Source of the DNA: Rhynchonema sp. JSB1_4
Lineage: Eukaryota > Nematoda > Chromadorea > Monhysterida > Xyalidae
Direction: 5' to 3'
Length of the DNA: 64,000 nucleotides
Assembly: GCA_030248065.1 (NCBI GenBank)
Contig: JASAMV010002745.1
Location: forward strand, 1 to 64,000
The position numbers and the translations under genes are program-made. Below are positions 34,701 to 46,314 of this stretch, piece by piece (position 1 is the stretch's first letter; every line of letters begins with the position of its first letter). Below the pieces are notes generated by a model. That model had not been told where the DNA came from, made no database searches, and saw only the letters and a program-made list of their open reading frames with translations.

Positions 34701-35521
34701 CCTACTGTACCTTGGGGGGGACCCCCCCCACCCCCCCCCCCAGCCACACCATTGCCTGTAGCAACATCAGGGGTTGGCCGTACGCCATGTACACTTCCAC
34801 GCAACCGACAAATTATTGTGCAGATGATTGGATTAAACGAATAAAACTTGCGATTTTTGACATTTGAGGAATGCGGACATTTTGCGACTTAGAAAGAGGT
34901 GCAGAAAAAGTGCCCCGGGGCACCTTGTCCCGAGAGGGGGCACCGCATCCCTTCCTGTGACCGGTTCTGCATATATCACGTTTATCAATCAAAAGGTATA
35001 GCAGTGATTTTCGTTATACTATAGTGCGTTTCATCACCTGCAAGCCAGTCATACACTTGGTGCTTTGTTGATTGTGGGCACATTTTGTAAGCAAATCTTC
35101 CAATTTCGTCGCCAGCGACTTGTCAATGTTGATTTCACCCTCAAATAGCCGAATTCATATCAAAAGGGTTAAGCAAGAAATAAAGTGGTTTGGCGCCACA
35201 TACCTGTACCACTTGCCATTTAGGGTGCGCGCTTTCGTAATGTGTCATGAAACGGGGATGGGTCGGGAACGAAGTGCCACAGCTTAATTTTCGAATTTTA
35301 TTATTGAACACGCATATATGTAGCATGTCTGAACGAAGGCTCGGAACCCACACAACGTCGGTTTCATCTTATCTTAAAATTAATGGAATTACATATAAAG
35401 GATTCACGTACCGTTTACAGCTGTACGGTTTGTATGCGAGATGCACCACAGCCAAATGTGCCCGCATGTCGTGCTCAGCACTGAATGGCGCGTGGCACTC
35501 GTCAAACGGACACACAAACAT
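28790..35521 (-). CDS. ZF-1: multi-finger C2H2 protein of a tandem family
   Basis: Exons 35521-35412, 35282-35204, 35139-35038, 33631-33544, 33467-33298, 32019-31849, 31783-31610, 31263-30913 and 30734-30528 join without a frame break (484 codons). A tenth, 29030-28790, follows. Order: two N-terminal fingers ('MRAHLAVVH', then 'FPTHPRF..HY'), a short helix, an acidic linker ending 'MTIIERLLQ', two 'Y/TF-x-SSL' fingers, then three double fingers with H-[ND]-P-x-G-K linkers. The sixth-exon finger has Arg where its first Cys should be. The tenth exon is one base too long (241 nt) and shifts frame near 28910 inside 'HDAQG'. The last exon was not found. Probably a nuclear DNA- or RNA-binding protein. 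The 1.4-kb third intron holds a repeat array. The intron after exon 9 holds a nested ORF. Confidence 0.8.
29205..30450. repeat. 58-bp perfect direct repeats bracketing a 1.19-kb segment
   Basis: 29205-29262 and 30393-30450 are identical (AGTCGGCGCAAATTAGATGC ... ATGAATCATACA). The unit 29263-30450 between and including the second copy sits inside a ZF-1 intron and carries the nested ORF. The repeat is too long for a usual target duplication and too short for an LTR. A duplicative insertion by template switching is one reading. Confidence 0.75.
29402..30334 (-). CDS. Nested intronless ORF, 310 codons, function unknown
   Basis: An uninterrupted frame within the intron of ZF-1 on the same strand. 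The likely start is 'MSLLLVDIGPLK' at 30334; an upstream Met at 30451 would lie in the flanking direct repeat. Features in order: a Lys/Glu-rich segment ('KNEKKEDEKQEEF'), a central part rich in aromatic residues and Cys ('CVLRRCWNDRWEGQ', 'FFDFNLWPYVHG', 'QYVMWPVCHATK'), a Ser/Pro/Glu linker, and a strongly basic end ('CRPRRRMKRRKGRQQKKKR') that would act as a nuclear signal. It is by far the longest open frame in the window without introns, in a genome where genes are finely split, so a retrocopy or a mobile-element gene is plausible. I recognise no domain. Confidence 0.55.
   Translation of the reverse strand: MSLLLVDIGPLKNGFSEKNEKKEDEKQEEFSYRAKLDGVKKEDVYVKYDRSDVLSMLKEVKQKCVAVPEEDVTPTNLVHEILCVLRRCWNDRWEGQAAEFFDFNLWPYVHGSEAKYMKGAHKTIYAFFVEAKLQYVMWPVCHATKLAMACDEPLSAKRPWLDPSLAAIRDCDFEDRKEKSLKKEIKEDEKWLLNYVCEVQMADETPPLTPTKIPLPESRPKSSRVPEEPSPKYIKCPKKRPCIPISCRPRRRMKRRKGRQQKKKRPHEKKRVSTCILGRTNRRVVMTEWAGQNGMGKRVIRLLTMICCKR
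31318..31530. mobile_element. Possible degenerate foldback MITE
   Basis: Inside a ZF-1 intron. The words AATTTCGAACAGCACAAAAG and GGTGACCGACGCTGACC resemble the centre and end of copy B, but the pairing of the ends is weak. Confidence 0.25.
34031..34760. repeat. GGGGCGGCAACCTAC minisatellite with C/G-run junction
   Basis: Units GGGGCGGCAACCTACCTACT+GTACC occur at about 34362, 34396, 34624, 34657 and 34687 (the first one shortened). They alternate with AT-rich spacers and the words CGCGCGCAGCGCG (34527) and GCGCGGAGCGCGCG. The block ends in a GGGGGGG/ACCCCCCC/CCCCC junction followed by AGCCACACCATTGCCTG. It lies in the third intron of ZF-1. The 59.0-59.25 kb block has the same plan with another unit. 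Confidence 0.65.
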
Positions 35522-36604
35522 GATTGTAGATTGTGGTTGACTCACTCTTTCGCGGACTATGAAAAATTAATTTACAATTTTGATTCAAGCGCCCCAATAG
35601 AGCAAAACACAGTAAGACGCATCATGCGAGTTATCACGCAATTTCCACCGAATCATCATACAAAATCACCAAGTATACCACAATTTTTTATCCACGGATC
35701 AACTTTCGTGTCCCGGTGACAGCCAGTGAGATCAACAAACGTTGCAGTTACCGCAACAATGAATGACTTTGACCTGACATCGCAAATAGGATCTGGCCTT
35801 ATTTGATTCGCTCGTTTTGACTAACCTCACGGAACATAGTAGTAGACTTCCACAACACGTAAACAACATAACGAAGATGCGAATCATTTGCAGAAAGTCT
35901 GAACAAAGTGCTACAAACAACAAACTCATGGCAAAAGCCTTGCTAGAATCACCACACGCAGCAAGAAAAGACAATAGAATGCCTCAAAATCATTGTGAAC
36001 ACAAGAAAAAACAAGCGAGTTGAGCATACATGAATTTTCATGAAAATAAGAAATTGAGCAAGAGAAAAAGCAGGAACGAAATGAAAGATAAAAAATGGTA
36101 CCCTGCAACGAGCAAACAATCGACTGGGCATTCGGGAATAACTGATAAGATTCAACAAAGAAACACACAAGCATGGTTAGAGACATCGATAACAGAAAAA
36201 ATACCCACTGTATAATCTCAATCGATTTGGTGTTATTGGTCCTGATCACTGACTGAAACATCAGGGATATTGTCGTTGTTGACATAAGACACTGAAAGTG
36301 CAAGGTTGCCAATGGCATGCATTCTTGTTGATTGAGCCAATTTACACCTAACAGTTCAGCTCACGAAAACAAATGACCAACGTAAGAAGAATGGCAAAAA
36401 CACTATTAAATGATTCAAATATGTTCGACTCACCCGAACCTGCCTGCAACACATGTTTCGCCACATTCTTTGCTTTTGATTGACTGACAGCAGTTGTTGG
36501 TGTGGTTGTCGAGTGGATTTCGGTCGGAAAAATGTTAAAATTACAATTTCAGAACGTCTAAATCCATAACTTGAGTTCTGCCTCACAACATTATGTGTAC
36601 ATAC

Positions 36605-39600
36605 CTCAAGCCTGACAATTTTAGCGCGCTGATCCCGATGCCATTTCTTGATGTGATCCCTGCCGATACAGCAATCAACGAAATAGGTGCTGGGACACGT
36701 GTCACACTTGAACGTCTTGCCCGTTGCATCGTGTATGTTTGAGTGACGTTTCATGCCCATGGCAGTAAAACAATGATGACAAATGGGGCAGGGAACTCTG
36801 GGCGATGGTGAAAACTGCAAGTAGTTGGGATTGTGAGACTCGGTTGCAGTGATTTTGTCTAATTCGTCACAAGCCAGAAAGAAAACGGCAGTCGATGCTA
36901 TTCCACACCAACCACCAATGTTCCATTCATATCGAGTACTTTCGCCCGGTTATCGTTGTCCTGGTCAGGGTGACAGTAGTTCAAATGCACCTTGGCATTG
37001 ACCAGCGACCCAAAATAAGTTTTTGGACAGTCACTGCACTGGAACAATTTATTGACCGGGTTGTGCAACCTGTCGTGCTGGCTGCTGTTCGGTCGACCGC
37101 AGATTTCGCACTTTCTGAAATTTGTTTGCGACCGATAATTATAGACCTGCAAGCGATAGTATGCCGCGTTGAAAGTCTGTTGGACGTTAAATAGACAGCA
37201 TGAAAGCCATTGATATCGCACCACACGACCAAACGTGCCTGTTGGTATTGTTTTTTGAGCTCGATGCGATTTTCCAAGTGCCGGTGGTGCATCGTTGGTC
37301 TGTTACCGACTGCTCACTGGCAGAAACAACAACTGTCGGAGTGGACACCTGAGAATAAGTAACGTTAACGTTTTCAAACACATTCTGAATTCAAGATAAA
37401 TATCGTGGGAAGCTATAGTCTCACGTTTGCAATGCATTTATGAGTATCATAATATTTATTTATAGATGATGTATACTCCGACAATACTTTTGGGAGAAAC
37501 TTTTCAAACGCGTTGCCTGATCCGTAAAGCTCATTATGCGTGTATCAGCTGCAGCGGTCACGTGACTGCCAGCCATTCAACACACAAGTCTAACGTAGTA
37601 ATTTGCGAAATGCTACGAAGATGATGATTCGTGTGGAACCCCATGGTAGGGATTTTTACACAGGCCCAGCAACTTGGAGACCATTATTCTGTGTAAAACA
37701 GATCCCCGTTCATTGTGCGATGTGTGCTGTCTGTGACAGGACTGTTCCTATTTCTATGCTGCACTATGCCGAAATTCTAATCAAAACGTGTAGTCTCCCT
37801 AATAAATTCGGCCACCCTTTAGTGTCGCGAGCTTCATCCAGGGTGACTGTTTCTGGCCCAAGATTTGTTTTCAGATGTTTTGCAGGCCGAGGCACTTAAC
37901 ACAGAAAATGTTCGACGGTTTCCATTTTGTGGTTGTGCCTTCCCATGCCCATGGCTAGTTTGGGGAGATCTGGTCCAACGGCCCTCTGCCCATGCAGGCC
38001 GTCTTCGTTCCATTAAACTGTTAGGAACTCTGTGGCTATTGTCGTGTTTGTGCTGTGACCAGGGGTGAAAAAGGAAAGTAGAGATGGTACAGCACTGGCG
38101 GGCGTCTGTTGCCGACTGTGGTGGCAAACGCTGTGTTGAGCTGTGAAGCTGTGCTTGGCCGATCTTGGCTAGCTCATAACCTTGATCGTTTCCACCCGTC
38201 ACCACGAGGAGGTGACAGCTACTGCAACGGGCGAAATGCTACGAAACTCCACTGGCTGCGCGAGCTGCGTGTGCTTTACGGATCAGGCAACACATTTGAA
38301 AAGTTTCTTCCAAAAGTGCTGTCAGAGTATACTTGTGCGCATATGAATAAACACCTGGCTTCCCCCAAAATGAACAACTGATGCCCTGACGCCCAAGCTG
38401 CGGTCACTTACGGCAAGTGGGTCAATAATGCGTGGTCGCTTCTGACCATGAGCTTTTTCTTCAGATTGGGTCGGTGCACGTACACCTGACGGCAGCTGAA
38501 ATAAGTGAAGAGTGTTTCATATAATCGTTGACTCGGAGCATTCGCAGTGATGATAACCTGGTGAAAGCAGTTTATTGTTAACGCCACTCCCAATGCAGCC
38601 GAGTGCTGATCATGTGAGAGCGCAGCGAAGGTTCGATACTACCCCGGGAGTTATGGATGCACGAACTAACATGCGCCACAACATAACATGCTAAAAACCA
38701 ACATTTTTAGAACCTCGTGATTTCTCGACACAGTTGTCATGCAGGCGGACACCATGATCGACTTCGATCGATGCAGTTGAGCAAACCATTTTGGGTTCTA
38801 ACACGATTTCGTTTGCGAAAAGATCCACAGGTGCTGGAGAGGTTGCACTCGACGGTGCGGAAGACTGCGGATTAATAAGGGAAATAATTGGCACCTAATT
38901 AAAAAAGGCAATTAATCAAGTTGACAACTAACAGCATCGCTCGAATCGAATGGGAAAACACGCGTTGACGATTGTCTGGTGTTCTCGAAAAGCAGAGGTT
39001 ACTTTCATTATCAAACTGACAAAAACCTACCACATTTGTCTGTTGCAATCAGTAAAAAGGCAAAGCACAAGTTTCAAGTTGTTTTCACTCACGATGGGCA
39101 CAATACAGTTCACAGTCGATTGACAATGATATCGCTTGGTGTGTTTCACAGCTTTTCGTCTGTTCGCAAAGTACATACGTTCGCACAAATTGCATTCTAG
39201 ATGTTTTCCAGTCGGATCGTGCAGTTTGTCATGCGATTGTCTAGTTTTCATGGGAAGATCGCATGTCTGGCACAGAAAACCAGTCGGCATTTCAGTTTTA
39301 ACTTGATCGCAGAACGGAGGCGAACAGGCCGATGGTTCAGTGGAAGCTGGAAAAAATTAACAAACAAAATTCATTTCTCTGCATTTCGCTGATTCGAACC
39401 TTACCATGGCCACCTGAGATGTGCGGCCATGAACAAATACAGATGCTCGGTTTGCTTGTCAGTGACGGCCAAATTTAAAAAATAACGGAAATTGAGTGAA
39501 AAACTGCATCAGTATTTGTAGATTCAGAAATGACGCGAACCTGGCAGGCTGGGCAACTGAAGTTCGGGTTGAACTGGCGTGTGTGAGTTGGATCGATCGC

Positions 39601-40208
39601 TGATGAAAGTGTGCTCCCTTGCAAATTCGTTCTGTAGTATTGGCTGGAACATTATTTGATGCAGGAAAGATGATAGGCACCCATAAATGTAAAACTAAAT
39701 TGATACGGACATCAAAACATCCAAACCATTCCGTGTGTCACAGAGCAAGACTGGTCCCGGCATTGTTGCATCAGTTCGTCGAGTTTGGTGTCCAAAACGT
39801 CACTGAACTGGTTCTCACCCTGAAAATTCAGGCGTTTAATTGAGAAAGCAAGGTATCTGGTTTGAAGCATCGTATTGAACTCTGAACGTATACCTGCATG
39901 CTTGGACTGTTTGGATGGTGGTAGCGATAATGATCTTTGAAAAATGTAACGGTCGGGAAACGGTCGGAACATCTGAAGTCAGAAACTAGTGAGACCGAAT
40001 GAAAACAAGTATTGTGATCTCCAAAACTCAAACTGAAAAAGAGATTAGGACACCACGGAGTTCGTCTATCACCCGTGATTCGAGAACCAACGCACCGTTT
40101 ACAGCTGTACGGTTTGTATGCGAGATGCACCACAGCCAAATGTGCCCGCATGTCGTGCTCAGCACTGAATGGCGCGTGGCACTCGTCAAACGGACACACG
40201 AACATCAT
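36605..40208 (-). CDS. ZF-2: multi-finger C2H2 protein of the tandem family
   Basis: Firm exons: 40208-40096 (or start at 40205), 39972-39894, 39819-39727 and 39631-39541, giving the two N-terminal fingers, the coil ('KLDELMQQC') and the linker. Finger exon 39346-39093 has 'HDPTGK' and resembles the last finger of ZF-6. An exon at 38894 reads on in phase and could end the gene at 38691. Further exons with good sites (near 38498-38412, 37349-37228, about 37156-36918 with 'HNPVNK', and 36802-36605 with 'HDATGK') correspond to the second and third double fingers of ZF-1 and ZF-4, so the gene probably continues to about 36.4 kb. One exon between 39540 and 39347 is unresolved. Exon 1 is almost identical to that of ZF-1. 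Confidence 0.7.
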
Positions 40209-40402
40209 TCTGACGCGCTTTCACTGGGTTCAAAAAACAATGATCGTGCGTAAACTCAATAGATGCATATCAGATACTATGGCCTTGGCGAGGTTCAACG
40301 CGATTATATTGGAATCACGACAACTCAACTAACATATATACATAAGATTTCTTTGTCATTCATGAATGAATTTTAGTGTTTCTGCCACACATATTTCATT
40401 AA

Positions 40403-41625
40403 AGGGGGCCTTTCGCATTTCAAACCCCTTTCAAACCTCGCATGTGTTTAGACAGTGGTCAAGGCGTCATAAAAGTCAAACACACCGGAGGTCTAACGTT
40501 CAGCACGCGGCCAGGAGATGCCCTTCAAGAGGAACATCCGGGAACAAAATCAAATGTGGACCAGCCCAATTTTTACCCGAGCATTCAGGCAACTCGCCTG
40601 ATGACAAGGGCGGTCAAGGCGCAGAATATTTCGCACGATATTTGCCCCTGCCTCACTATAGAATTTCGCTTTTCGTTTTATTTCGAATCGCAACGAATTG
40701 TTCATGCTCGGCTGTTAAACCGGGCAACCGGATATCGCATGCTCTCAGAATCCGGCCTTTCGCTATAAAATGTGACTATATACGATGAGTGATCACAAAA
40801 ACATCGTTCAAACAATATGAAATGCGTTTAATTGTGAGATTATTTTTAAAAATTTCGCTTTCGCCCCCCTCGTTTTACTCCTTTCTTCGAATCGCAACGA
40901 ATTGTTCATGCTCGGCTGTTAAATGTTTCAAGCTCTGCTTGTAACGCTGGAACAATTCGTTGAAATTCGAAATATAAAGAAAAGCGAAATTCCATAGTAA
41001 GGCCGCTCTCTGACAAAAGCAAAAAGCAAAAAGTTTACCACACACTTTTCGCTTTTGTCAGAGAGCAAAAGCAAAAAGTTGACTTTTTGCTTTTTGCTTT
41101 CGTCAGAGAGCAAAAGCAAAAAGCAAAAACTTGAAAAAAAAGCCAAAAGTCATCATGACTTTTTACGCCCAAAACCAGGCTGCACAAACCCGAAAATCAA
41201 AAATTACACAGGTCTGGAACACGCTAATGTTTGCTGCTTGTGCGCGCTGCACAACTTTTTGCTTTTTTGCTCTCTGACAAAAGCAAAAAGTCAACTTCTT
41301 GCTTTTGCTCTCTGACAAAAGCAAAAAGCAAAAAGTGTGTTGTGAACTTTTTGCTTTTGTCAGAGAGCGGCCTTAGTGGTGTAGCACGTTTCATGCGAAA
41401 CATTCATTCGCCTTGACACCTTTTTGATCAAGCAGTTTGCCTGAATGCGCAGGTATAAATTGGGCTGGTCCGCGGCACACTTTGTTCCCGGATGTTCCTC
41501 TTGAAGTGCATCTCTTGGTCGCATGCTGCAGATTGGGTTCTTGGTGCGTGAGAGTTTAATAACGCCCTGAACAATATTCAAATGCGTGCAAGTTTGAAGG
41601 CGGTTTGAAATGCGAAAGGGCCCCT
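40403..41625. mobile_element. TTAA-flanked DNA element with inverted repeats of about 250 bp
   Basis: TTAA stands at 40399-40402 and 41626-41629. Ends AGGGGGCCTTTCGCATTTCA and its inverted near-copy at 41625. The arms (about 40403-40650 and 41390-41625) match along their length, sharing AAGAGGAACATCCGGGAACA. TTAA duplication is typical of piggyBac-type elements. No transposase frame. An inner inverted pair lies at about 40651-41000, and a second element (41001-41372) is nested in it. Confidence 0.75.
41001..41372. mobile_element. Harbinger-like MITE with iterated arms (element 3), nested
   Basis: 372 bp with ends GGCCGCTCTCTGACAAAAGC and its exact inverse. The arms are iterations of CTCTCTGACAAAAGCAAAAA and its complement. 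The core at about 41140-41250 contains the word CGCACAAGCAGCAAAC on the minus strand, similar to the core of elements 1 and 2. The flanks are TAA and TTA, which read as the same triplet on opposite strands, so the target duplication is imperfect. Confidence 0.6.
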
Positions 41626-41629
41626 TTAA

Positions 41630-42874
41630 CAAACAAATTACAAGATTGAGAAACAAAACACACTTCAACAATGCGCGCAATAACAAGAAATAACAAAATA
41701 GCAATGAGGGATAAGAAAATATCAGAAAGATTTAACAAGTTCCTTTCCGTCATTTCTTCTGAACAGTTCCATCAAGACAATAAAATGTTGGCATGACAAT
41801 AACGTTTACCTAACCTTGATAATCTAGGCCCCGAGAAGCCGACAGTGAAATGAGATTTCGGAGCAACAAAACCAATGAAATGAGCAAGAAAGCTCAGCCT
41901 ACCTGACAAGGTGACTTGAAAAAAATGAGAGATCGAATATTGAACGACAAATGCACAAACTAAACACGGAAACACAAAGTATAATCACCGGCATTTGATT
42001 CGATAAGTGACTTGTAGCATGACATTATATTTTGAACAATAATCAAAACACAAACAATTCAATGCACAGAATGATAAGAAGTGAACAAATTGATGAACAA
42101 GAACCCGAAAACGCGGTATATTGGTGAAATCTACCACGATTCAAAATGTGATGCCAGTGCAAACAGCAGCGGCAACGTTGTCAACCAGATTTTGTGAAAG
42201 TGAAACATGCGGTGCGTGGCTGCCACATGCGTCGAGGAACGGTGTAGCTGAAATGGAAGTAATATCCTTGTGTACCTTAACTTGGATTACCTGTTTTATG
42301 AACATGAGCACCCATTCTGTCCAACAACGAATCATGTTAATACAGCCACAATTCCTGAAAATAAGCTCAGGTCAAGCTAAGGTCCTCCACGCTACAACTC
42401 ATTGACAAGCTAATTTATCAAACTGACCATGGTGAACGTTAAGTTGCAAAGAAACGCCACATGGGCGGCACGCCATTGTTTCCAAACACAAACCTTCTTT
42501 TGACGGTTTTGGTGGCATCGGTAGTTGGTGAATGAGCGCTCGAATCGACGTCGACATGTTGCTGGAAAGGAAAACAGAAAATGGCACAAATATGAGGAAA
42601 TCTGCCACGAACAGAAGAATATTAGGCGCCACAGAAATCGTTTTCCAGAAACAGAAGCCACGAAGAGATGTTTGCTTGGGACAGTTGTGGGCAAAAGCCA
42701 AAGCGGTTGCAATTGCCAAAAAATTGCAACTATACTGCTAAGTGCTGTAGGTTGCAATCGGTTAAATCTAAACTTGGCTCGCTCAATCCAAGACAGCAGT
42801 TTTCATTTGCGGAAGAACAAAGCACCAGAACTGTTAATTGCTCAACAGGATTGTATACACAAAACGTCACTCAC
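41630..42874. other. Spacer between ZF-3 and ZF-2
   Basis: Probably contains the last exon(s) of ZF-3 on the minus strand, which I could not identify, and the promoter of ZF-2 further left. Open frames on both strands lack support. Confidence 0.35.
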
Positions 42875-44977
42875 TTTGGGTGTCAGTGTCTGTTCGGTCA
42901 TGTCAAGCACATGTGCCTCGTCATCAGGTTGATTGTGAATATTATTTAAATGCCGTTCAGCCAACGTCGTCGTCTTGAAGAACATCATTGGACACACGCT
43001 GCACCGAAGCGCCTTGCCCGTCGGGTCGTGCATTTGCATATGTTTGCCAATGTTGGGTCGATTGCACACAGGGCAGCGCTGGTAGATGCTGAAACCGGAT
43101 TCGTTTTGGCATGATACAGTGTGCTAATACTGTTCTGGTCCGCACGATAAACCTCTAAATGGCGAATCTTTCTGTTTGTGCTGCTAACGACAGTTTGTCT
43201 TCCAATCTGCTGTTAACCTCGATTAATGCCCAACGGTACAGTGAGTATTCAACAGAGTGAGCAAAATATCGGCTCCCAATGTCTCGATCCACTAAATGAT
43301 CGCGGTTGCCTGCACTTCGCGTCCGCTTCTTCAATACTTTCTCATGCCAAGCAAATAACACATACCGTCTTCGTTTTGGTTTTTCAGGTTGCGCAGCGTG
43401 TTGCTCCGTGGTTTTATATTTCTTGACCTTCGAGTTGTCGACCTGAAACGCAGCGCTCCAGTTTCACTCACTGCCATTGGGTGGTTCTCATTGACAAATT
43501 GAAATTTGCATCCAAACAATGACAAAGTACGCACTTTGCGCTTCGTTGGTGACGGAGACCATTCAGTGTCACCGGCTCCATCGTCAGAATCGTCATTCAA
43601 ATACGCAGGGTTCGGTTTGTGAGCCCGCTCCGATCGGCGAGTTGGTACACGAGATTCCGTGGAAGACTGTGCAAAAAGACACTTTCAAATTAAATCGCTA
43701 AAAGACCGACGAATTCAAAAAACCCAGATACCCAGTTTTTCTGTTTTTGCTGAATACCGCCCACGCGCGGTCACGCGTGGTTGAACGGTCAAAACAAAAA
43801 AAGAATTTTGCCACCAACGCTGGAGCTTTGTGATCGGTCGTCATCGTCATTTCCATCTGATATCGATTCAATCTTCGGTGTGTTTGCGTTTGCCTGTGAT
43901 CCCCTGATGGCAGCACAGTCACTTAATGGCGTTAGTGTTTGCTGTAATGTTGAAACATCAAAATACGAAGTGAAGTACGGTATCTCTGCGAACGCGTTTT
44001 CTCAGGGCAACAAGTCACCTGATTAACTTCGACAGTCGATCTGAAACATTCTTGCATGAGCGCATCCAGCCTGTTATCCAATTCGGCACTGAGCTTGACT
44101 TCACACTGAAAGTAAAATCACGGTGACTGCGGTGTGGTGCAGTTTTGTCCGATTCGTTCTGTGCACTATGGCATCATCAACACGATGCACCACGCACCAG
44201 ACGACCACGTGACCTCAAAAGCCGATCTTAACACATTTTGGTGAGAGTGACCAATTTCAGTGTCAGACGGATGGAGCACCAGGTCACTGGTTGTGCGAAT
44301 GCACCACATGCGTTTGAAACAGCAGTTGGCGCAAAACTTGAAAGAATTGTAAGGACAAAACGCACCTCCATATCAGCCAGTTGATGTTGAAGACGCCAAT
44401 GATCTTTGAAACGATCGAGCGTCGGAAATGCACTGTCGCATCTGAAACACGAAAAAAGCGTTGTGAAAAACCACACGTAGTAAGTAGGGTTAGAGGTCGG
44501 GGGGGGGGGGTACCCGACATCTGAGAAAAAAACCCGACACCCGACTAGCAAAAAAAACCCGACACCCGACATCTAGTTTTTGAAAACCCCGACACCCGAA
44601 ACCTGTTTTTGGACCAAAAACAGGCAAATTTTTGCTCATTTGCATCATTGGTGCAATTTTTTGGCTCAGGTTACTGAATTCAAGTATTTTCACACGAAAT
44701 AAACACCAAAATGTCACATTCTGCGTCTTCGGAAACATTTGGTTCGAAGAAAATTTCCTCTCAAAATTCTTCTCTCAGCAAAACTGATGTTTTGAACCGC
44801 AAGCGCGTTGTGAAAAATGTGCCAAAATCAACTAATAAATGCTTGCACGGTAGCCCGCCTGTCCAACCTTTTGCATTTGTATGGTCTATAGTTGTAGTGG
44901 ACGACCGCCAGGTGTATCCACATATCTTCACTGCACTCATATTTCGAATTGCAATCTTCGGATGGACAAATCAACAT
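42875..44977 (-). CDS. ZF-3: C2H2 protein of the tandem family
   Basis: Six exons join in phase for 232 codons: 44977-44868, 44441-44366, 44105-44019, 43666-43535, 43442-43366, 43088-42875. Finger 1 ('MLICPSEDC', 'MWIHLAVVH') and finger 2 ('FPTLDRFKDHW') are followed by a short coil ('ELDNRLDALMQEC') and an acidic linker. Next come a Lys-rich exon and one double finger with 'MHDPTGK'. A GTGAGT donor follows, so at least one more exon lies below 42875. Exon 2 is 76 nt, one codon shorter than the 79 nt of its relatives. The first intron contains the 44.50-44.85 kb dispersed repeat. Confidence 0.78.
44500..44860. repeat. Dispersed repeat with ACCCGACACCCGACAT units
   Basis: Short tandem CCCGACACCCGACATCT-type units (44512-44610) are followed by a stretch of about 150 bp including CACCAAAATGTCAC and CTGCGTCTTCGGAAACATTT. 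The latter recurs with few changes at 52876-53090. Both copies carry a short plus-strand frame beginning 'MS[HR]SASSETFGSKKI'. It may be the start of a decayed element gene. Confidence 0.55.
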
Positions 44978-46314
44978 TTTGGGCGATTTCGTGCGATGCC
45001 CTCAATAATCGCTGTAACCTGTAAAATGTCTGTGACGTTCAGCGGGAACATTTACAGAGAATCACTGGAGTAAAACGCAATTGCGTGTGCGGTGCATAAC
45101 GCAGCCAAGAATTGGCACAACAGTAGCTGAACAACCACTTTATGAACTCACATCACTTGCTGAAGAAACACATCTGACATGCAACAACAATAATAAAACC
45201 CAAGATCAAATAAAAAACAAGAGTAGAAAAACACTTGGTTATTAACAAAAAATCACAGGCACTTCAGCGCATCAGACAGACAGTAATAATACACACAACA
45301 AAAAAGCCAATTGAACCAACGGGACTAAACGCAAACAACAACAATAGGAAAATAAAAAAAGCTCATAAAAGCAGAAACAGTTGTAAATAAAGTAACCCGT
45401 TATGAAACTATAAAATGCACAGCAGCGTGACTGACACTTTTACCTACCAGCGCACAGAACAATCACACAGACTTGGCACGTACACATCACAACAGCAAGT
45501 CACTCATCGGGCTGCAGGCTAAATGTAACACAATGCCACTAAGAAGATGGCACCGTCGCAGTAACAATAAAAATTCAGACAAAATCCGAAAAAAATTTTT
45601 AAAAAATTTCTTTTTAGTTTTTCGGGGTTAGTTTTTGTCAGTTTTTCTCAAAGGTCGAAAAATTTTCTTCACAAAATCACTTTTAGAGCATGTATTTGGC
45701 ACCTAAGAAATATGCCCCAAATGATGTTATTATTATGCCCTCCCGTGATACATGAGACACAGTATGCATATGCCAACGTGGTACTACGATATCATATCTC
45801 ATCGGGGAGCTCAAAGTCGGTCAGATACGACTGATGCAGCGACCCGACAAGTGTTTCAGCAGCTGATTGTCAGAATTCTGTGCGATTTATGAGTAAATCT
45901 TGCTTATTCGACCGCGAACTATTGTCTGATACCACAGAACAACAATCATCGGTCCATTTATCAAGCACAGTTACTGTTGGATCGCACCGATGTGACGTAA
46001 ACACCCTTCATAAGTGATGCAAACCAATTTACAAAGGTACTTGTCAATTAAGGTTGCATTTTTAGGCAAATTTGGCCAAAATTTTTCCCAATTTGAGTTT
46101 TTGTAAAAAAATTTTAAAAAATTTATGTTAAAAAACTTGTTTAAAATTTTTTTTTCCAACCCTGATTAAAATCAGACATACGGGTGAGATTCGGTATGAA
46201 CGTGTAAATAATATAATATGATATGGGCACCTGTGTTGTGTATCATAACTCTTCAGTCTTGTGACCAGTCGGGGCTCATTGTCGGACGTGGTTGGATCTG
46301 AAGAATACGGAATG
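44978..46314. other. Spacer between ZF-4 and ZF-3
   Basis: A-rich sequence to about 45.6 kb, then AT runs. CCAACCCTG at 46156-46164 after A/T runs looks like the right end of a hAT-like element. No matching left end is found. No gene. Confidence 0.4.

Noticed and set aside
34362..34720. CRISPR-like spaced array
   Set aside because: Units are tandem with GC-run or AT spacers that are themselves repeated, and the DNA is eukaryotic with introns.
37834..38205. 123-codon minus-strand frame in the ZF-2 interval
   Set aside because: No splice sites or family motifs; composition typical of chance.
45560..46164. Complete hAT element ending at 46164
   Set aside because: The right end CAACCCTG is present, but no CAGGG left end or matching 8-bp flank was found.
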